This document shows positions 47,895 to 56,753 of a stretch of 64,000 nt of DNA, in pieces. The stretch is from NCBI RefSeq assembly GCF_030209835.1, contig NZ_JARVRF010000002.1, forward strand, positions 145,704 through 209,703. Reading direction: 5' to 3'. How positions within the stretch are numbered: the stretch's first letter is position 1; each line of letters opens with the position of its first letter. The stretch comes from Arthrobacter sp. efr-133-R2A-120 (lineage in GTDB: Bacteria; Actinomycetota; Actinomycetes; Actinomycetales; Micrococcaceae). Made by a program: the position numbers and the translations under genes. The notes beneath the pieces were generated by a model that did no database searches, was not told the origin of the DNA, and saw nothing but the letters and a program-made list of their open reading frames with translations.

Positions 47895-49831
47895 TGCGCA
47901 CGGGAATCGCCACGGTCTGCCTTTCCGGCACGCTCAAGGAAAAGATGCAGGCCTGCGCGATCGCGGGCTTCGACGGCATCGAGATCTTCGAGCAGGACCT
48001 CGTCACCTCCCCGCTTAGTCCTGAGGACGTGCGGAAGATGGCGGCGGACCTTGGACTCGGACTGGACCTCTACCAACCGTTCCGCGACTTCGACAGCGTC
48101 TCCGAAGACACCCTGCTGGAAAACCTGCGCCGGGCGGACGCCAAGTTCAAGCTCATGTCCCGCCTCGGCATGGACACCATTCTGGTGTGCACCAACGTGG
48201 GAACCGCCACGATTGACGACGACGATCTCCGGGCCGAGCAGCTCTCCCGCCTCGCGGAATTGGCCGGGGACCACGGCGTCAAAGTAGCGTACGAGGCCCT
48301 GGCCTGGGGCAAGTACGTCAGCGACTACGAGCACGCGCACCGTTTGGTGGATACCGTGGACCACCCCAACCTGGGCACGTGTCTGGACTCCTTCCACATC
48401 CTTTCCCGCGACTGGGACACCGCACCCATCGAGGCGATCAAGCCCGAAAAGATCTTCTTCGTCCAGGTGGCCGACGCTCCGAAGCTCTCCATGGATGTCT
48501 TGTCCTGGAGCCGCCACTACCGCGTGTTCCCGGGGGAAGGACAGTTCGAGCTGGCCAAGTTCATGGGCCACGTGGCCCGTGCGGGATACTCCGGCCCGGT
48601 CTCGCTGGAGGTCTTCAACGACGTCTTCCGCCAATCCGATGTGGACCGCACTGCCGTCGACGCGATGCGCTCGCTGATCTGGCTTGAGGAACAGAGCGCC
48701 AAGTGGCTCGACGCGAACGCGACGTCCCCGACGCCGGGAGATGCCAGCGGTGACTCGCTCGCCAAGGCAGCCGGCCGCCGTCGTTACCCCATGGAACTGG
48801 CCACGCTGCCCAAGGTGGCTGAACCGGGCGGATTCAACTTCGCCGAAGTCAAAACCGATGACCCTGCACAGCTCGAGACGCTTCTGGGTCAGCTCGGCTT
48901 CGAATTCGACGGCCGGCACCGGACCAAGGACGTGCAGTTGTGGTCGATGGGCCACGCGCGCGTCGTCATCAACGAACAAGCGCCGTCGCACAGTGAACCC
49001 GCCATCGCGGCGTTGGGGTTCGACGTCGACTCTCCCGTGATTGCCTCGGCCCGCGCCCAGCAACTCAAGGCCCCCGTGGTGCCGCGCAAGGTGCAGGCGG
49101 ACGAGGAAGTGTTCCAAGGCATCGCCGCTCCGGACTCGACGGAGATCTTCCTCTGTCAAGGCAGCCCTGACGGCACCGCCGCCTGGACCCGCGAATTCGG
49201 CGAGGGCCTGGAGCATCCTGCCGCTGGAGCGCGAGCCGTCATCGACCACGTGAACCTGGCCCAGCCCTGGCAGCACTTCGACGAAGCCGTCCTCTTCTAC
49301 ACGAGTGCCCTCGCGCTGGAACCTCAGCCGTTCGCCGAAGTGCCGAGCCCCAGCGGCCTGGTGCGCTCGCAGGTCATGCAAACGTCTGACCGCGCCGTGC
49401 GCCTGGTGCTGAACCTTGCTCCGGTGCTTCAGCAGGAACCCGGGCAGCAGGGACCAGGCCAGCATGGCAACGGCGCCCGCAAGAGCTACCAGGAACACAT
49501 CGCGTTCGCGGTGGATGATCTCGTGGCCACGGCGCGGGCGGCTCATGCCCGTGGACTCGACTTCCTCCAAATACCGGCCAATTACTACGAGGACCTGGAT
49601 GCCCGCTTCGCCTTGGATCCTGCCTTCCTTGCCACCCTCAAGGAACTGAACCTTCTCTACGACAGGGACGCCAACGGTGAATTCCTCCACTTCTATACCG
49701 CCACGGTGGGCAGCGTGTTCTTCGAAATGGTGGAACGCCGCGGCAACTACGACGGCTACGGCGCCCCCAACGCCCCCGTGCGGCACGCCGTCCAATACGA
49801 CTCGCTTCACGCCCATCACGTGCATCGCTAA
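47894..49831 (+). CDS. quiC: 3-dehydroshikimate dehydratase fused to HPPD-like domain
   Basis: The 645-residue protein should convert 3-dehydroshikimate to protocatechuate. The N-terminal half is a xylose-isomerase-like TIM barrel: MRTGIATVCLSGTLKEKMQA, VKVAYEALAWGKYVSDYEHA, NLGTCLDSFHILSRDWD and FVQVADAPKLSMDVLSWSRH supply the metal and substrate residues. The C-terminal half (from about 300) is a vicinal-oxygen-chelate domain like 4-hydroxyphenylpyruvate dioxygenase, with IDHVNLAQPW, EHIAFAVDDL and FFEMVERRG giving a His-His-Glu triad. This fusion is known as QuiC in Pseudomonas and actinobacteria; the role of the second half is not settled. It starts inside the stop region of the dehydrogenase gene (TGATG). 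Confidence 0.92.
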   Translation: MRTGIATVCLSGTLKEKMQACAIAGFDGIEIFEQDLVTSPLSPEDVRKMAADLGLGLDLYQPFRDFDSVSEDTLLENLRRADAKFKLMSRLGMDTILVCTNVGTATIDDDDLRAEQLSRLAELAGDHGVKVAYEALAWGKYVSDYEHAHRLVDTVDHPNLGTCLDSFHILSRDWDTAPIEAIKPEKIFFVQVADAPKLSMDVLSWSRHYRVFPGEGQFELAKFMGHVARAGYSGPVSLEVFNDVFRQSDVDRTAVDAMRSLIWLEEQSAKWLDANATSPTPGDASGDSLAKAAGRRRYPMELATLPKVAEPGGFNFAEVKTDDPAQLETLLGQLGFEFDGRHRTKDVQLWSMGHARVVINEQAPSHSEPAIAALGFDVDSPVIASARAQQLKAPVVPRKVQADEEVFQGIAAPDSTEIFLCQGSPDGTAAWTREFGEGLEHPAAGARAVIDHVNLAQPWQHFDEAVLFYTSALALEPQPFAEVPSPSGLVRSQVMQTSDRAVRLVLNLAPVLQQEPGQQGPGQHGNGARKSYQEHIAFAVDDLVATARAAHARGLDFLQIPANYYEDLDARFALDPAFLATLKELNLLYDRDANGEFLHFYTATVGSVFFEMVERRGNYDGYGAPNAPVRHAVQYDSLHAHHVHR

Positions 49832-49882
49832 GCAGAAACACCAGCAGAAACCAGGAAAGCAACCACCCGAAAGGAGCCGGCC

Positions 49883-50758
49883 GTGCTGCTAGACGCAAAT
49901 GCCGGGCACTACCAAGACGACGAGCTCGTACCGGCGGCCGAACCGCATGCCGGGCACGCGCCGTTGGACGCCGCAGCCGAAACCCAAGCGGATCTCAGCG
50001 CCGAGATCAAGGCCATCGGCGAAGCGTATGCCCAGGCGCTGAAGAACGGCGCCGCGCCGGAGACCCAGCCCCGACTGGACTTCGCGCCGTACCGCAGCAG
50101 CATCCTGCGCCACCCCACCAAGAGCCTGCACCACGCGGACCCGGAGACCATCGAGCTGTACTCGCCGGCGTTCGGGCACCAGGACGTGCACGCCTTGGAA
50201 TCGGACCTCACCATCCAGCACAACGGCGAACCCCAGGGCGAGCGGATCATCGTGCAAGGCAAAGTGCTCGACGGCGACGGCCGCCCGGTTGCCGGCCAGC
50301 TCGTGGAGATCTGGCAGGCCAACGCTGCCGGCCGCTATATCCACAAGCGCGACCAGCACCCCGCCCCGCTCGACCCCCACTTCACCGGCGTCGGACGCTG
50401 CATCACCGGACCGGACGGCTCCTACCGCTTCACCACCATCAAGCCCGGCGCCTACCCGTGGAAGAACCACCTCAACGCTTGGCGGCCTGCGCACATCCAC
50501 TTCTCGCTGTTCGGCACGGATTTCACGCAGCGCATCGTCACCCAGATGTACTTCCCGGGCGACCAGTTGTTCCCCTTGGACCCGATCTACCAATCGATCG
50601 TGGACCAGGACGCCCGCGACCGCCTCGTTGCCACATACGACCACGAGCTGACGAGCCCCGAATGGGCCCTCGGCTACAACTGGGACATCGTCCTGAGCGG
50701 GTCGAAGCGGACCTGGACCGAAAACGAAGCCTTTGGCGACGCCGGGGATGAGGAGTAG
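49883..50758 (+). CDS. pcaH: Protocatechuate 3,4-dioxygenase beta subunit
   Basis: This iron(III)-bearing subunit cleaves protocatechuate between the hydroxyls to 3-carboxy-cis,cis-muconate. The 291-residue protein has an N-terminal extension, the domain signature VLDGDGRPVAGQLVEIWQAN near residue 130, and the iron ligands in AAGRYIHKRDQ (Tyr) and AYPWKNHLNAWRPAHIHFSL (Tyr, His, His). GTG 49883 follows AAAGGAG by 9 bases. pcaG follows 3 bases later. The operon supplies the substrate through the upstream dehydratase. Confidence 0.95.
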   Translation: MLLDANAGHYQDDELVPAAEPHAGHAPLDAAAETQADLSAEIKAIGEAYAQALKNGAAPETQPRLDFAPYRSSILRHPTKSLHHADPETIELYSPAFGHQDVHALESDLTIQHNGEPQGERIIVQGKVLDGDGRPVAGQLVEIWQANAAGRYIHKRDQHPAPLDPHFTGVGRCITGPDGSYRFTTIKPGAYPWKNHLNAWRPAHIHFSLFGTDFTQRIVTQMYFPGDQLFPLDPIYQSIVDQDARDRLVATYDHELTSPEWALGYNWDIVLSGSKRTWTENEAFGDAGDEE

Positions 50759-50761
50759 AAC

Positions 50762-51328
50762 ATGAGCAAGCTGACACCTACACCAGGCCAGACCGTTGGC
50801 CCGTTCTACGGTTACGCCCTCCCTTTTAATAAGGACAACGAGCTCCTCGCCCCGGGCAGCGCCGGAAGCATCCGTCTGCAAGGCACTGTGTACGACGGCG
50901 CCGGAGAAGCCATCCCGGACGCCATCCTGGAGATCTGGCAGCCGGACTCCGAGGGCAATGTGGTCCAGCGCACGGGCTCACTTGTCCGCGATGGCTACAC
51001 CTTCACCGGTTGGGGCCGCGCCGCGGTAGGAAACTCCGGTGTGTACACCTTCACCACGGTCAACCCCGGCCCCACTGAAGCGGGAGCGGCTCCGTTCATT
51101 TCCGTCGCCGTTTTTGCGCGTGGCCTCATGAACCGCCTGTTCACCCGCATCTACTTGCCGGAAAACGAGGAAGCGCTCGCCGCCGATCCGCTGCTCAGCT
51201 CCCTCGATCCCGAGCGCCGCAGCACCCTGATCGCGCGCCGCGACGCGGATGGTGGCCTCACGTGGGATCTGCGCCTCCAGGGCGAGAACGAGACCGTCTT
51301 TCTCGACTTCGAAGGCGCCTCCCAGTGA
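50762..51328 (+). CDS. pcaG: Protocatechuate 3,4-dioxygenase alpha subunit
   Basis: The 188-residue non-iron subunit that pairs with PcaH. It begins LTPTPGQTVGPFYGYALPF and has the shared dioxygenase signature TVYDGAGEAIPDAILEIWQP near residues 42-61, then GWGRAAVGNSGVYTFTTVNP. The active-site His/Tyr iron ligands of PcaH are absent, as expected of the alpha chain. It lies 3 bases after pcaH and overlaps pcaB by 4 bases (GTGA). Confidence 0.95.
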   Translation: MSKLTPTPGQTVGPFYGYALPFNKDNELLAPGSAGSIRLQGTVYDGAGEAIPDAILEIWQPDSEGNVVQRTGSLVRDGYTFTGWGRAAVGNSGVYTFTTVNPGPTEAGAAPFISVAVFARGLMNRLFTRIYLPENEEALAADPLLSSLDPERRSTLIARRDADGGLTWDLRLQGENETVFLDFEGASQ

Positions 51329-52749
51329 GTGGCGACGGCGATTTCGGGCTGCTCAGCCCGGTCTCGGCGTCGCCCGCCGTGGTGGCGCTGACGGGTGACC
51401 GTGCAGTGATCGCGGCCATCCTCGACGTCGAGGCCGCCTGGGCATCCGTGCTCGAAGAGGCCGGCTTCGCGCCCCCCGGTTCTGCCGCCGTCGTCACCGA
51501 GGCCGCGGAATCCTGGGCCTACGACGCCGCATCCATCGCCGAACGCGCACAAGGTGGCGCCAACCCGGTCATTCCGCTGCTGGCCGATCTCCGGGGCAGG
51601 GTCAAAGGGCTGGACGCTAGCGCGCTTGCCGCCGTGCACACCTCGTTGACCAGCCAGGACGTCCTGGATTCGGCCCTGATGCTGCTCGCGCACCGCGTGG
51701 TTTCCGCCCTTCTCGCCGAGGTAAAGGGTACGACGACGGCGCTCGCCGGCCTTGCGGAACAGCATGCGGACACGCTGTGCGTGGGTAGGAGCCTGACGCA
51801 GCATGCGCTTCCGTTCACCTTCGGTCTCAAGGCGGCGCAATGGTTTCACGGAGTGGCCGCCGCGGCCCGTCGCCTCGAAGCCCTGGAGTTCCCTGTCCAG
51901 TTCGGCGGCGCCAGTGGGACCCTGGCTGCCGGTACCGTGCTCGCGGAGGGCTCGTCGTCGAGCCCCTTTATTCTGGCCGATGCCTTGGCCGGGAAACTGG
52001 GCCTCGCTCCCGTTCCGGCTCCATGGCACACGAACCGGCTGGCCGTCACGGGACTCGGCGACGCCTTGGCTTCCCTCACGGACTCCTTTGGCAAGATCGC
52101 CTCGGATCTGCTGTTCCTCAGCCGCCCCGAAGTTGCCGAGCTGGGTGAACCCCTTGCCGCGGGCCGCGGCGTCTCATCGGCCATGCCGCAAAAGCAGAAT
52201 CCGGTGCTGTCCGTGCTGATCCGCAGCGCGGCGCTCCAGGCTCCTGGCTTGGCCGCGCAGCTGCACGTCGCAGCCACGAACTTCAACGACGAACGCCCGG
52301 ACGGTGCCTGGCACAGCGAGTGGCCTGCCTTGCGGGGCTTGCTTCGGCTCACACTCGGCGCAGCCACCCAGCTGCGCGAGCTCGCCGAAGGCCTCCGCGT
52401 CTTCCCAGAGGCGATGCGCCGCAACCTGGAAATCTCCGGGCCGTTGCTCCTCAGCGAAGCCGTCGCATCCTCCGTTGCTCCGCTCCTCAGCGCGGACAGG
52501 GGCGATGCGAAGGCCAAGCTGCAGGCCGTCGTCGACGAGACCCTGCAGGCACCCGCAGCGGAGCAAGCCCGGATCTACACCAAGCTCCTCCGCGAGGCCG
52601 TCCCGGCCGGCAAGCTGTCCGACGAGGAACTGAAGGCACTTCTGGATCCTGCGAACTATGTCGGCGAGGCAGCCGAGATCAGCCGCCGCATCCTCGCCGC
52701 TTACCCCGAATTCGCACACACCAATCCGAAGGGAGCCGATCGTGGCTAA
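51325..52749 (+). CDS. pcaB: 3-carboxy-cis,cis-muconate cycloisomerase
   Basis: PcaB converts 3-carboxy-muconate to 4-carboxymuconolactone. The 474-residue fumarase/aspartase-superfamily protein has VHTSLTSQDVLDSALMLLAH near residue 105, and LCVGRSLTQHALPFTFGLKA. The family signature SSAMPQKQNPVLSVLIRS lies near 288. The frame is open upstream to 51262 inside pcaG, but GTG 51325 overlaps the pcaG stop by 4 bases and gives the normal N-terminus GDGDFGLLSPVSASPAVVAL. Its stop overlaps the pcaD start. Confidence 0.95.
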   Translation: MSGDGDFGLLSPVSASPAVVALTGDRAVIAAILDVEAAWASVLEEAGFAPPGSAAVVTEAAESWAYDAASIAERAQGGANPVIPLLADLRGRVKGLDASALAAVHTSLTSQDVLDSALMLLAHRVVSALLAEVKGTTTALAGLAEQHADTLCVGRSLTQHALPFTFGLKAAQWFHGVAAAARRLEALEFPVQFGGASGTLAAGTVLAEGSSSSPFILADALAGKLGLAPVPAPWHTNRLAVTGLGDALASLTDSFGKIASDLLFLSRPEVAELGEPLAAGRGVSSAMPQKQNPVLSVLIRSAALQAPGLAAQLHVAATNFNDERPDGAWHSEWPALRGLLRLTLGAATQLRELAEGLRVFPEAMRRNLEISGPLLLSEAVASSVAPLLSADRGDAKAKLQAVVDETLQAPAAEQARIYTKLLREAVPAGKLSDEELKALLDPANYVGEAAEISRRILAAYPEFAHTNPKGADRG

Positions 52750-53557
52750 ACCCATCGTCAAGGCGGTGTTGCTGTCCCCGCAGCGCACCCTGGGGGAGAA
52801 GCCGCTCCTGGTGGTGGGGCCCTCGCTCGGAACGTCCACGGTGCTCTGGACCGAGACGGCAGCGCTGCTCGGCGGTGAGTTCGACGTGATCGGCTGGGAC
52901 CTGCCCGGTCACGGCGTCTCGCCCGCAGCCTCCGAAACGTTCAGCGTCGCCGAACTGGCCGACGCGGTGGTTGACTTGGTGGACTCGATCGCGCCCGGCG
53001 CCGTGTTCCACTACGCCGGGGACTCCCTGGGCGGCGCCACCGGTCTGCAATTGGCCATCAAGCACGGAGAACGCCTCAAGTCCCTGTCCGTGCAATGCTC
53101 CGGAGCGAAGCTCGGTACGCCCGAGGGGTGGCTGGAACGGGCTGAAACCGTTCGCGGACAAGGTACCGCGGTGATGATCCAGGGTTCGGCGCAGCGATGG
53201 TTCGCTCCCGGTTTCATGGATCGCCAGCCCGTGGTCAGCAGTCGCCTTCTGCATGCCCTGCGGGACGCCGACCGCTTCAGCTACGCCTTCTGCTGTGAGG
53301 CCCTCGCCGGCTTCGATGTCCGCTCCGAGCTCGGCAGCATCACCGTCCCCACGCAGGCATTGGCGGGTGTCGAGGACACTGTTGCACCGCCGTCGTTCGC
53401 TGAAGAAATTGCCGCGGGCATCAACTCCAGATTCAACACAGGTGGCGGCAGCGCTGTTGCCGTAGCGCTCGACGGCGTCGGGCACCTAGCGCCCGCGGAG
53501 GCGCCTGCCGTCGTCGCGGACCTCATGCGGACGTTCATGACGGAGGCCGGAAAATGA
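52742..53557 (+). CDS. pcaD: 3-oxoadipate enol-lactonase
   Basis: PcaD hydrolyses beta-ketoadipate enol-lactone to beta-ketoadipate. The 271-residue alpha/beta hydrolase has VVGPSLGTSTVLWTETAALL, DLPGHGVSPAA, and the nucleophile motif YAGDSLGGATGLQLAI with Ser near residue 99. The acid follows in TVPTQALAGVEDTVAPP, and the His in GVGHLAPAEAPAVV. GTG 52742, preceded by AAGGGAG, overlaps the pcaB stop by 8 bases. The lactonase is separate from the decarboxylase, not fused as in PcaL. Confidence 0.93.
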   Translation: MAKPIVKAVLLSPQRTLGEKPLLVVGPSLGTSTVLWTETAALLGGEFDVIGWDLPGHGVSPAASETFSVAELADAVVDLVDSIAPGAVFHYAGDSLGGATGLQLAIKHGERLKSLSVQCSGAKLGTPEGWLERAETVRGQGTAVMIQGSAQRWFAPGFMDRQPVVSSRLLHALRDADRFSYAFCCEALAGFDVRSELGSITVPTQALAGVEDTVAPPSFAEEIAAGINSRFNTGGGSAVAVALDGVGHLAPAEAPAVVADLMRTFMTEAGK

Positions 53558-54000
53558 GCAATGATCCTTCGCAAGGCGCCGTTCAGCGCGACGCTAGCTC
53601 GCAGGAAATCTACGACGCCGGGATGGTGGTCCGCCGCGAAGTGCTCGGCGATGCGCACGTGGACCGCGCCAACGCCAAGAAGGACGAATTCACCGAAGAC
53701 TTCCAGGACATGATCACCCGCATCGCCTGGGGAGGCATCTGGACGCGTCCCGGCCTGACCCGCCAGATGCGCTCCGCCGTCACCATGACCGCGATGGTGG
53801 CACACGGACACTGGGAAGAACTGGCCATGCACATCCGCGCGGCCATCACGAACGGGCTGAGCAGGGACGAAATCAAGGAAATCCTGCTGCAGACCGCCAT
53901 CTACTGCGGAGTCCCCTCCGCCAACACCGCATTCAAGACCGCGCAGGGCGTTTTCGCGGAACTCGACGAGACCCCTGAAGCTCCCACCCCACCCAACTGA
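53554..54000 (+). CDS. pcaC: 4-carboxymuconolactone decarboxylase
   Basis: PcaC removes CO2 from 4-carboxymuconolactone to give the enol-lactone used by PcaD. The 148-residue AhpD-like protein has IYDAGMVVRREVLGDAHVDR near the N-terminus and then TEDFQDMITRIAWGGIWTRP. AMHIRAAITNGLSRDEIKEI precedes the active-site QTAIYCGVPSANTAFKTAQG. It overlaps pcaD by 4 bases. Its last codons and TGA stop are supplied by the left arm of the family B palindrome (53992-54057). Confidence 0.95.
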   Translation: MSNDPSQGAVQRDASSQEIYDAGMVVRREVLGDAHVDRANAKKDEFTEDFQDMITRIAWGGIWTRPGLTRQMRSAVTMTAMVAHGHWEELAMHIRAAITNGLSRDEIKEILLQTAIYCGVPSANTAFKTAQGVFAELDETPEAPTPPN

Positions 54001-54057
54001 CTCGCATTAGATGTCGTTTTGAGCCCTCATAACGACATTAACTGCGAGGTAGTTGGG
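53992..54057. repeat. Family B palindromic repeat, copy 2, overlapping the pcaC stop
   Basis: CCCAACTgaCTCGCA at the left pairs with TGCGAGgtAGTTGGG at the right. Inner ATGTCGTT pairs with AACGACAT around a loop near 54019-54030. The right half matches that of the copy at 23384-23456. The left arm contains the pcaC stop codon at 53998-54000. It lies between pcaC and pcaF inside the operon. Confidence 0.8.
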
Positions 54058-54082
54058 ACTACAGAAACTTAGAGGAGACCCC

Positions 54083-55306
54083 ATGAATCAGGCTTTTGTG
54101 TACGACGCCGTGCGCACACCTTTTGGAAAATTCGGCTCGGGCCTTGCCGGGGTCCGGCCGGACGACCTCGCTGCCCACGTGGTGCGCGAAGCCGTCAAGC
54201 GCGCCCCTGCCCTGGATGTTGAGCGCATCGACGAAGTGGTGTTCGGCAACGCCAACGGCGCCGGCGAGGAGAACCGGAACGTCGCCCGCATGGCCACCCT
54301 CCTGGCCGGGCTCCCGACGTCGATTCCGGGCACCACGGTCAACCGGCTGTGCGGTTCCTCCCTGGACGCCGCCATCATCGCCTCCCGCCAGATCAACGCC
54401 GGCGACGCCGAGCTCATGCTGGTGGGCGGGGCCGAGTCCATGTCCCGCGCTCCGTGGGTGTTGCCCAAGACCTCCAAGCCGTACCCGGCCGGGGACATGA
54501 CCCTGGCTTCGACCACCCTGGGCTGGCGTCTGGTGAATCCGGCCATGCCGAAAGACTGGACCATTTCCTTGGGCGAGGCCACCGAGAGGCTGCGTGAGAA
54601 GTACGGGATCACCCGGGAGCGGCAGGACGAGTTTGCCGCGGCCTCGCACAACCTCGCCGCGGCGGCGTGGGACGAGGGCTTCTACGACCAGTTGGTGACC
54701 CCGGTACCGGGCACCGAGTTGGTCCGTGACGAAGGCATCCGGGCGGGCTCGACGGCGGAGAAGCTCGCCGGACTCAAGACCGTTTTCCGTCCCGAAGCCA
54801 GCGCCCCGGAAGGGGGAACGGTCACCGCGGGCAACGCTTCGCCGCTGTCCGACGGCGCGTCCGCGGCTTGGATCGGCAGCGAAAGCGCCGCCGGGCTGCT
54901 GGGGCTCGAGCCGCTCGCCCGCATCGCCGGACGCGGGGCGCACGGAAACGATCCCCAGTTCTTCGGCTACGCGCCGGTGGAGGCCGCCAACAAGGCACTC
55001 GCGAAGGCGGGCATCGGCTGGGAGCAGGTGGGCGCCGTCGAACTTAACGAAGCTTTTGCCGCGCAGTCCCTGGCCTGCATCGACGCATGGGGAATCGACC
55101 CGTCCATCGTGAACCGGCACGGCGGCGCGATCGCGATGGGCCACCCGCTGGGCGCGTCGGGCACGCGCATCCTGGGGACCTTGGCCCGCAGCCTGCAGGC
55201 TTCCGGTGAGCGCTGGGGCGTCGCGGCGATTTGCATCGGCGTTGGGCAGGGCCTGGCCGTGGTGCTGGAGAACGTCACCTCCGGCGTAGCCGGAAAAGGA
55301 GCCTAG
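54083..55306 (+). CDS. pcaF: Beta-ketoadipyl-CoA thiolase
   Basis: This thiolase splits beta-ketoadipyl-CoA to acetyl-CoA and succinyl-CoA. The 407-residue protein starts MNQAFVYDAVRTPFGKFGSG. The acyl-accepting Cys lies in TVNRLCGSSLDAAI, His in HGGAIAMGHPLGASGTRIL and the second Cys in AAICIGVGQGLAVVLE. AGAGGAGA at 54070-54077 sets ATG 54083. It follows the family B palindrome, so its expression relative to pcaHGBDC may be reduced or separately controlled. Confidence 0.94.
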   Translation: MNQAFVYDAVRTPFGKFGSGLAGVRPDDLAAHVVREAVKRAPALDVERIDEVVFGNANGAGEENRNVARMATLLAGLPTSIPGTTVNRLCGSSLDAAIIASRQINAGDAELMLVGGAESMSRAPWVLPKTSKPYPAGDMTLASTTLGWRLVNPAMPKDWTISLGEATERLREKYGITRERQDEFAAASHNLAAAAWDEGFYDQLVTPVPGTELVRDEGIRAGSTAEKLAGLKTVFRPEASAPEGGTVTAGNASPLSDGASAAWIGSESAAGLLGLEPLARIAGRGAHGNDPQFFGYAPVEAANKALAKAGIGWEQVGAVELNEAFAAQSLACIDAWGIDPSIVNRHGGAIAMGHPLGASGTRILGTLARSLQASGERWGVAAICIGVGQGLAVVLENVTSGVAGKGA

Positions 55307-55310
55307 GGCC

Positions 55311-55970
55311 ATGCTGAATTTCATTGACACTGTTGGCCAGGCTGTCGCCGGCATCAAAGACGGTTCCACCGTCATGATCGGCGGCTTCGGAAACGCTGGC
55401 CAGCCGTTCGAACTCATCGACGCGTTGCTCGATTCCGGCGCCACCGACCTTACCGTGGTGAACAACAACGCGGGCCAGGGCGACCAGGGCCTCGCACTGC
55501 TCATCAAGGAAGGGCGGGTCCGGAAGATGATCTGCTCCTTCCCGCGCCAGTCCGATTCCTGGCACTTCGACGCTAAGTACAAGGCCGGGGAAATCGAACT
55601 GGAACTCGTCCCGCAAGGAAACCTGGCCGAGCGCATCCGGGCGGCTGGCGCGGGGATCGGCGGGTTCTTCACACCCACCGGCTACGGCACCATGCTCGCT
55701 GAAGGGAAGCACACGCGCTTCCTCGACGGCAAGTGGCAAGTGTTCGAGACACCCATCCACGCCGATGTCGCGCTCATCAAGGCGCTCAAGGCCGACGGCA
55801 AGGGCAACCTCGTCTACCGCAAGACCGCCCGTAACTTTGGCCCAATCATGGCCGCCGCGGCCAAGCACACCATCGTCCAGGTGTCCGAGATCGTCCCGAC
55901 CGGCGCCCTGGACCCGGAGAACGTGGTGACCCCCGGAATCTACGTCAACAGCATCGTGAAGGTGGCCTGA
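55311..55970 (+). CDS. pcaI: 3-oxoadipate CoA-transferase subunit A
   Basis: Alpha subunit of the transferase that moves CoA from succinyl-CoA to beta-ketoadipate. The 219-residue protein has GIKDGSTVMIGGFGNAGQPF near residues 12-31, the typical glycine-rich CoA-transferase segment. VVNNNAGQGDQGLALLIKEG and QGNLAERIRAAGAGIGGFFT follow. It starts 4 bases after pcaF and is followed by pcaJ after one base. Confidence 0.95.
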   Translation: MLNFIDTVGQAVAGIKDGSTVMIGGFGNAGQPFELIDALLDSGATDLTVVNNNAGQGDQGLALLIKEGRVRKMICSFPRQSDSWHFDAKYKAGEIELELVPQGNLAERIRAAGAGIGGFFTPTGYGTMLAEGKHTRFLDGKWQVFETPIHADVALIKALKADGKGNLVYRKTARNFGPIMAAAAKHTIVQVSEIVPTGALDPENVVTPGIYVNSIVKVA

Positions 55971-55971
55971 C

Positions 55972-56658
55972 ATGAGCATCCAAACCTCAACAACACCCCT
56001 CGGCCGCGACGACCTCGCGCGCCTCGTGGCGCGGGATATCGCCCCGGGCTCGTTCGTGAACCTCGGCATCGGCCAGCCCACGCTCGTCTCCAACTACCTC
56101 ACGGAAGAGCAGAACATCACGCTCCACACGGAGAACGGGATGCTTGGTATGGGCCCGGAGGCCAAGGGCGAGGAGATCGACGGCGACCTCATCAACGCCG
56201 GCAAGATCCCCGTCACCGAACTCCCCGGTGCTTCGTACTTCCACCATGCCGATTCCTTCGCGATCATGCGCGGCGGCCACCTCGATATCTGCGTCCTTGG
56301 CGCTTTCCAGGTGTCGGCCACGGGTGACCTCGCTAACTGGCACACCGGAGCCCCGGACGCCATCCCGGCCGTCGGCGGGGCGATGGACCTGGCCACCGGC
56401 GCGAAGGACGTGTTCGTCATGATGACTCTCCTGACCCGCGAGGGCGTGTCCAAGCTTGTGGAGCACTGCAGCTACCCGCTCACCGGCGTGGGCTGCGTGA
56501 CGCGCGTGTACACGGACAAAGCGGTTTTCCTGATAGGGCCCGACGGCGTGACCGTGCGTGAGACGTTTGGCTGCACCTTCGAAGAACTCCAAGCGCTGGT
56601 GCCCGTCCCTCTGGTGCCGTTCGACGAGAAGGCGGCGGGCGCCGTCGTTGGCGTCTAA
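55972..56658 (+). CDS. pcaJ: 3-oxoadipate CoA-transferase subunit B
   Basis: Beta subunit carrying the catalytic glutamate. The 228-residue protein has GSFVNLGIGQPTLVSNYLTE near residues 25-44 and the active-site Glu in ITLHTENGMLGMGPEAKGEE. It contains ASYFHHADSFAIMRGGHLDI and ends in the CoA-transferase tail. It begins one base after pcaI and is the last catabolic gene before the IclR-type pcaR gene. The reaction completes beta-ketoadipate activation for PcaF. Confidence 0.95.
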   Translation: MSIQTSTTPLGRDDLARLVARDIAPGSFVNLGIGQPTLVSNYLTEEQNITLHTENGMLGMGPEAKGEEIDGDLINAGKIPVTELPGASYFHHADSFAIMRGGHLDICVLGAFQVSATGDLANWHTGAPDAIPAVGGAMDLATGAKDVFVMMTLLTREGVSKLVEHCSYPLTGVGCVTRVYTDKAVFLIGPDGVTVRETFGCTFEELQALVPVPLVPFDEKAAGAVVGV

Positions 56659-56673
56659 CGCGCTCAAAGTCGA

Positions 56674-56735
56674 GCGCGAACTGGCAGCAGATGCCCCTTG
56701 GATCGACTTTTGAGGGAATCTGGTGCCAGCTCGCG
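56674..56735. repeat. Family A palindromic intergenic repeat, copy 2
   Basis: GCGCGAACTGGCAGCAGATG at the left end differs by one base from the copy at 8773. The right end TGGTGCCAGCTCGCGC is its approximate complement. It fills the gap between pcaJ and pcaR and ends 18 bases before the pcaR start, so it covers the likely promoter or leader of that gene. Confidence 0.75.
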
Positions 56736-56753
56736 CCAATAAGATTGGTAACC

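Noticed and set aside
47663..49825. A 720-codon open frame on the minus strand under the dehydratase/HPPD fusion
   Set aside because: It is the antisense shadow of a well-recognised gene in GC-rich DNA and shows no family motif.
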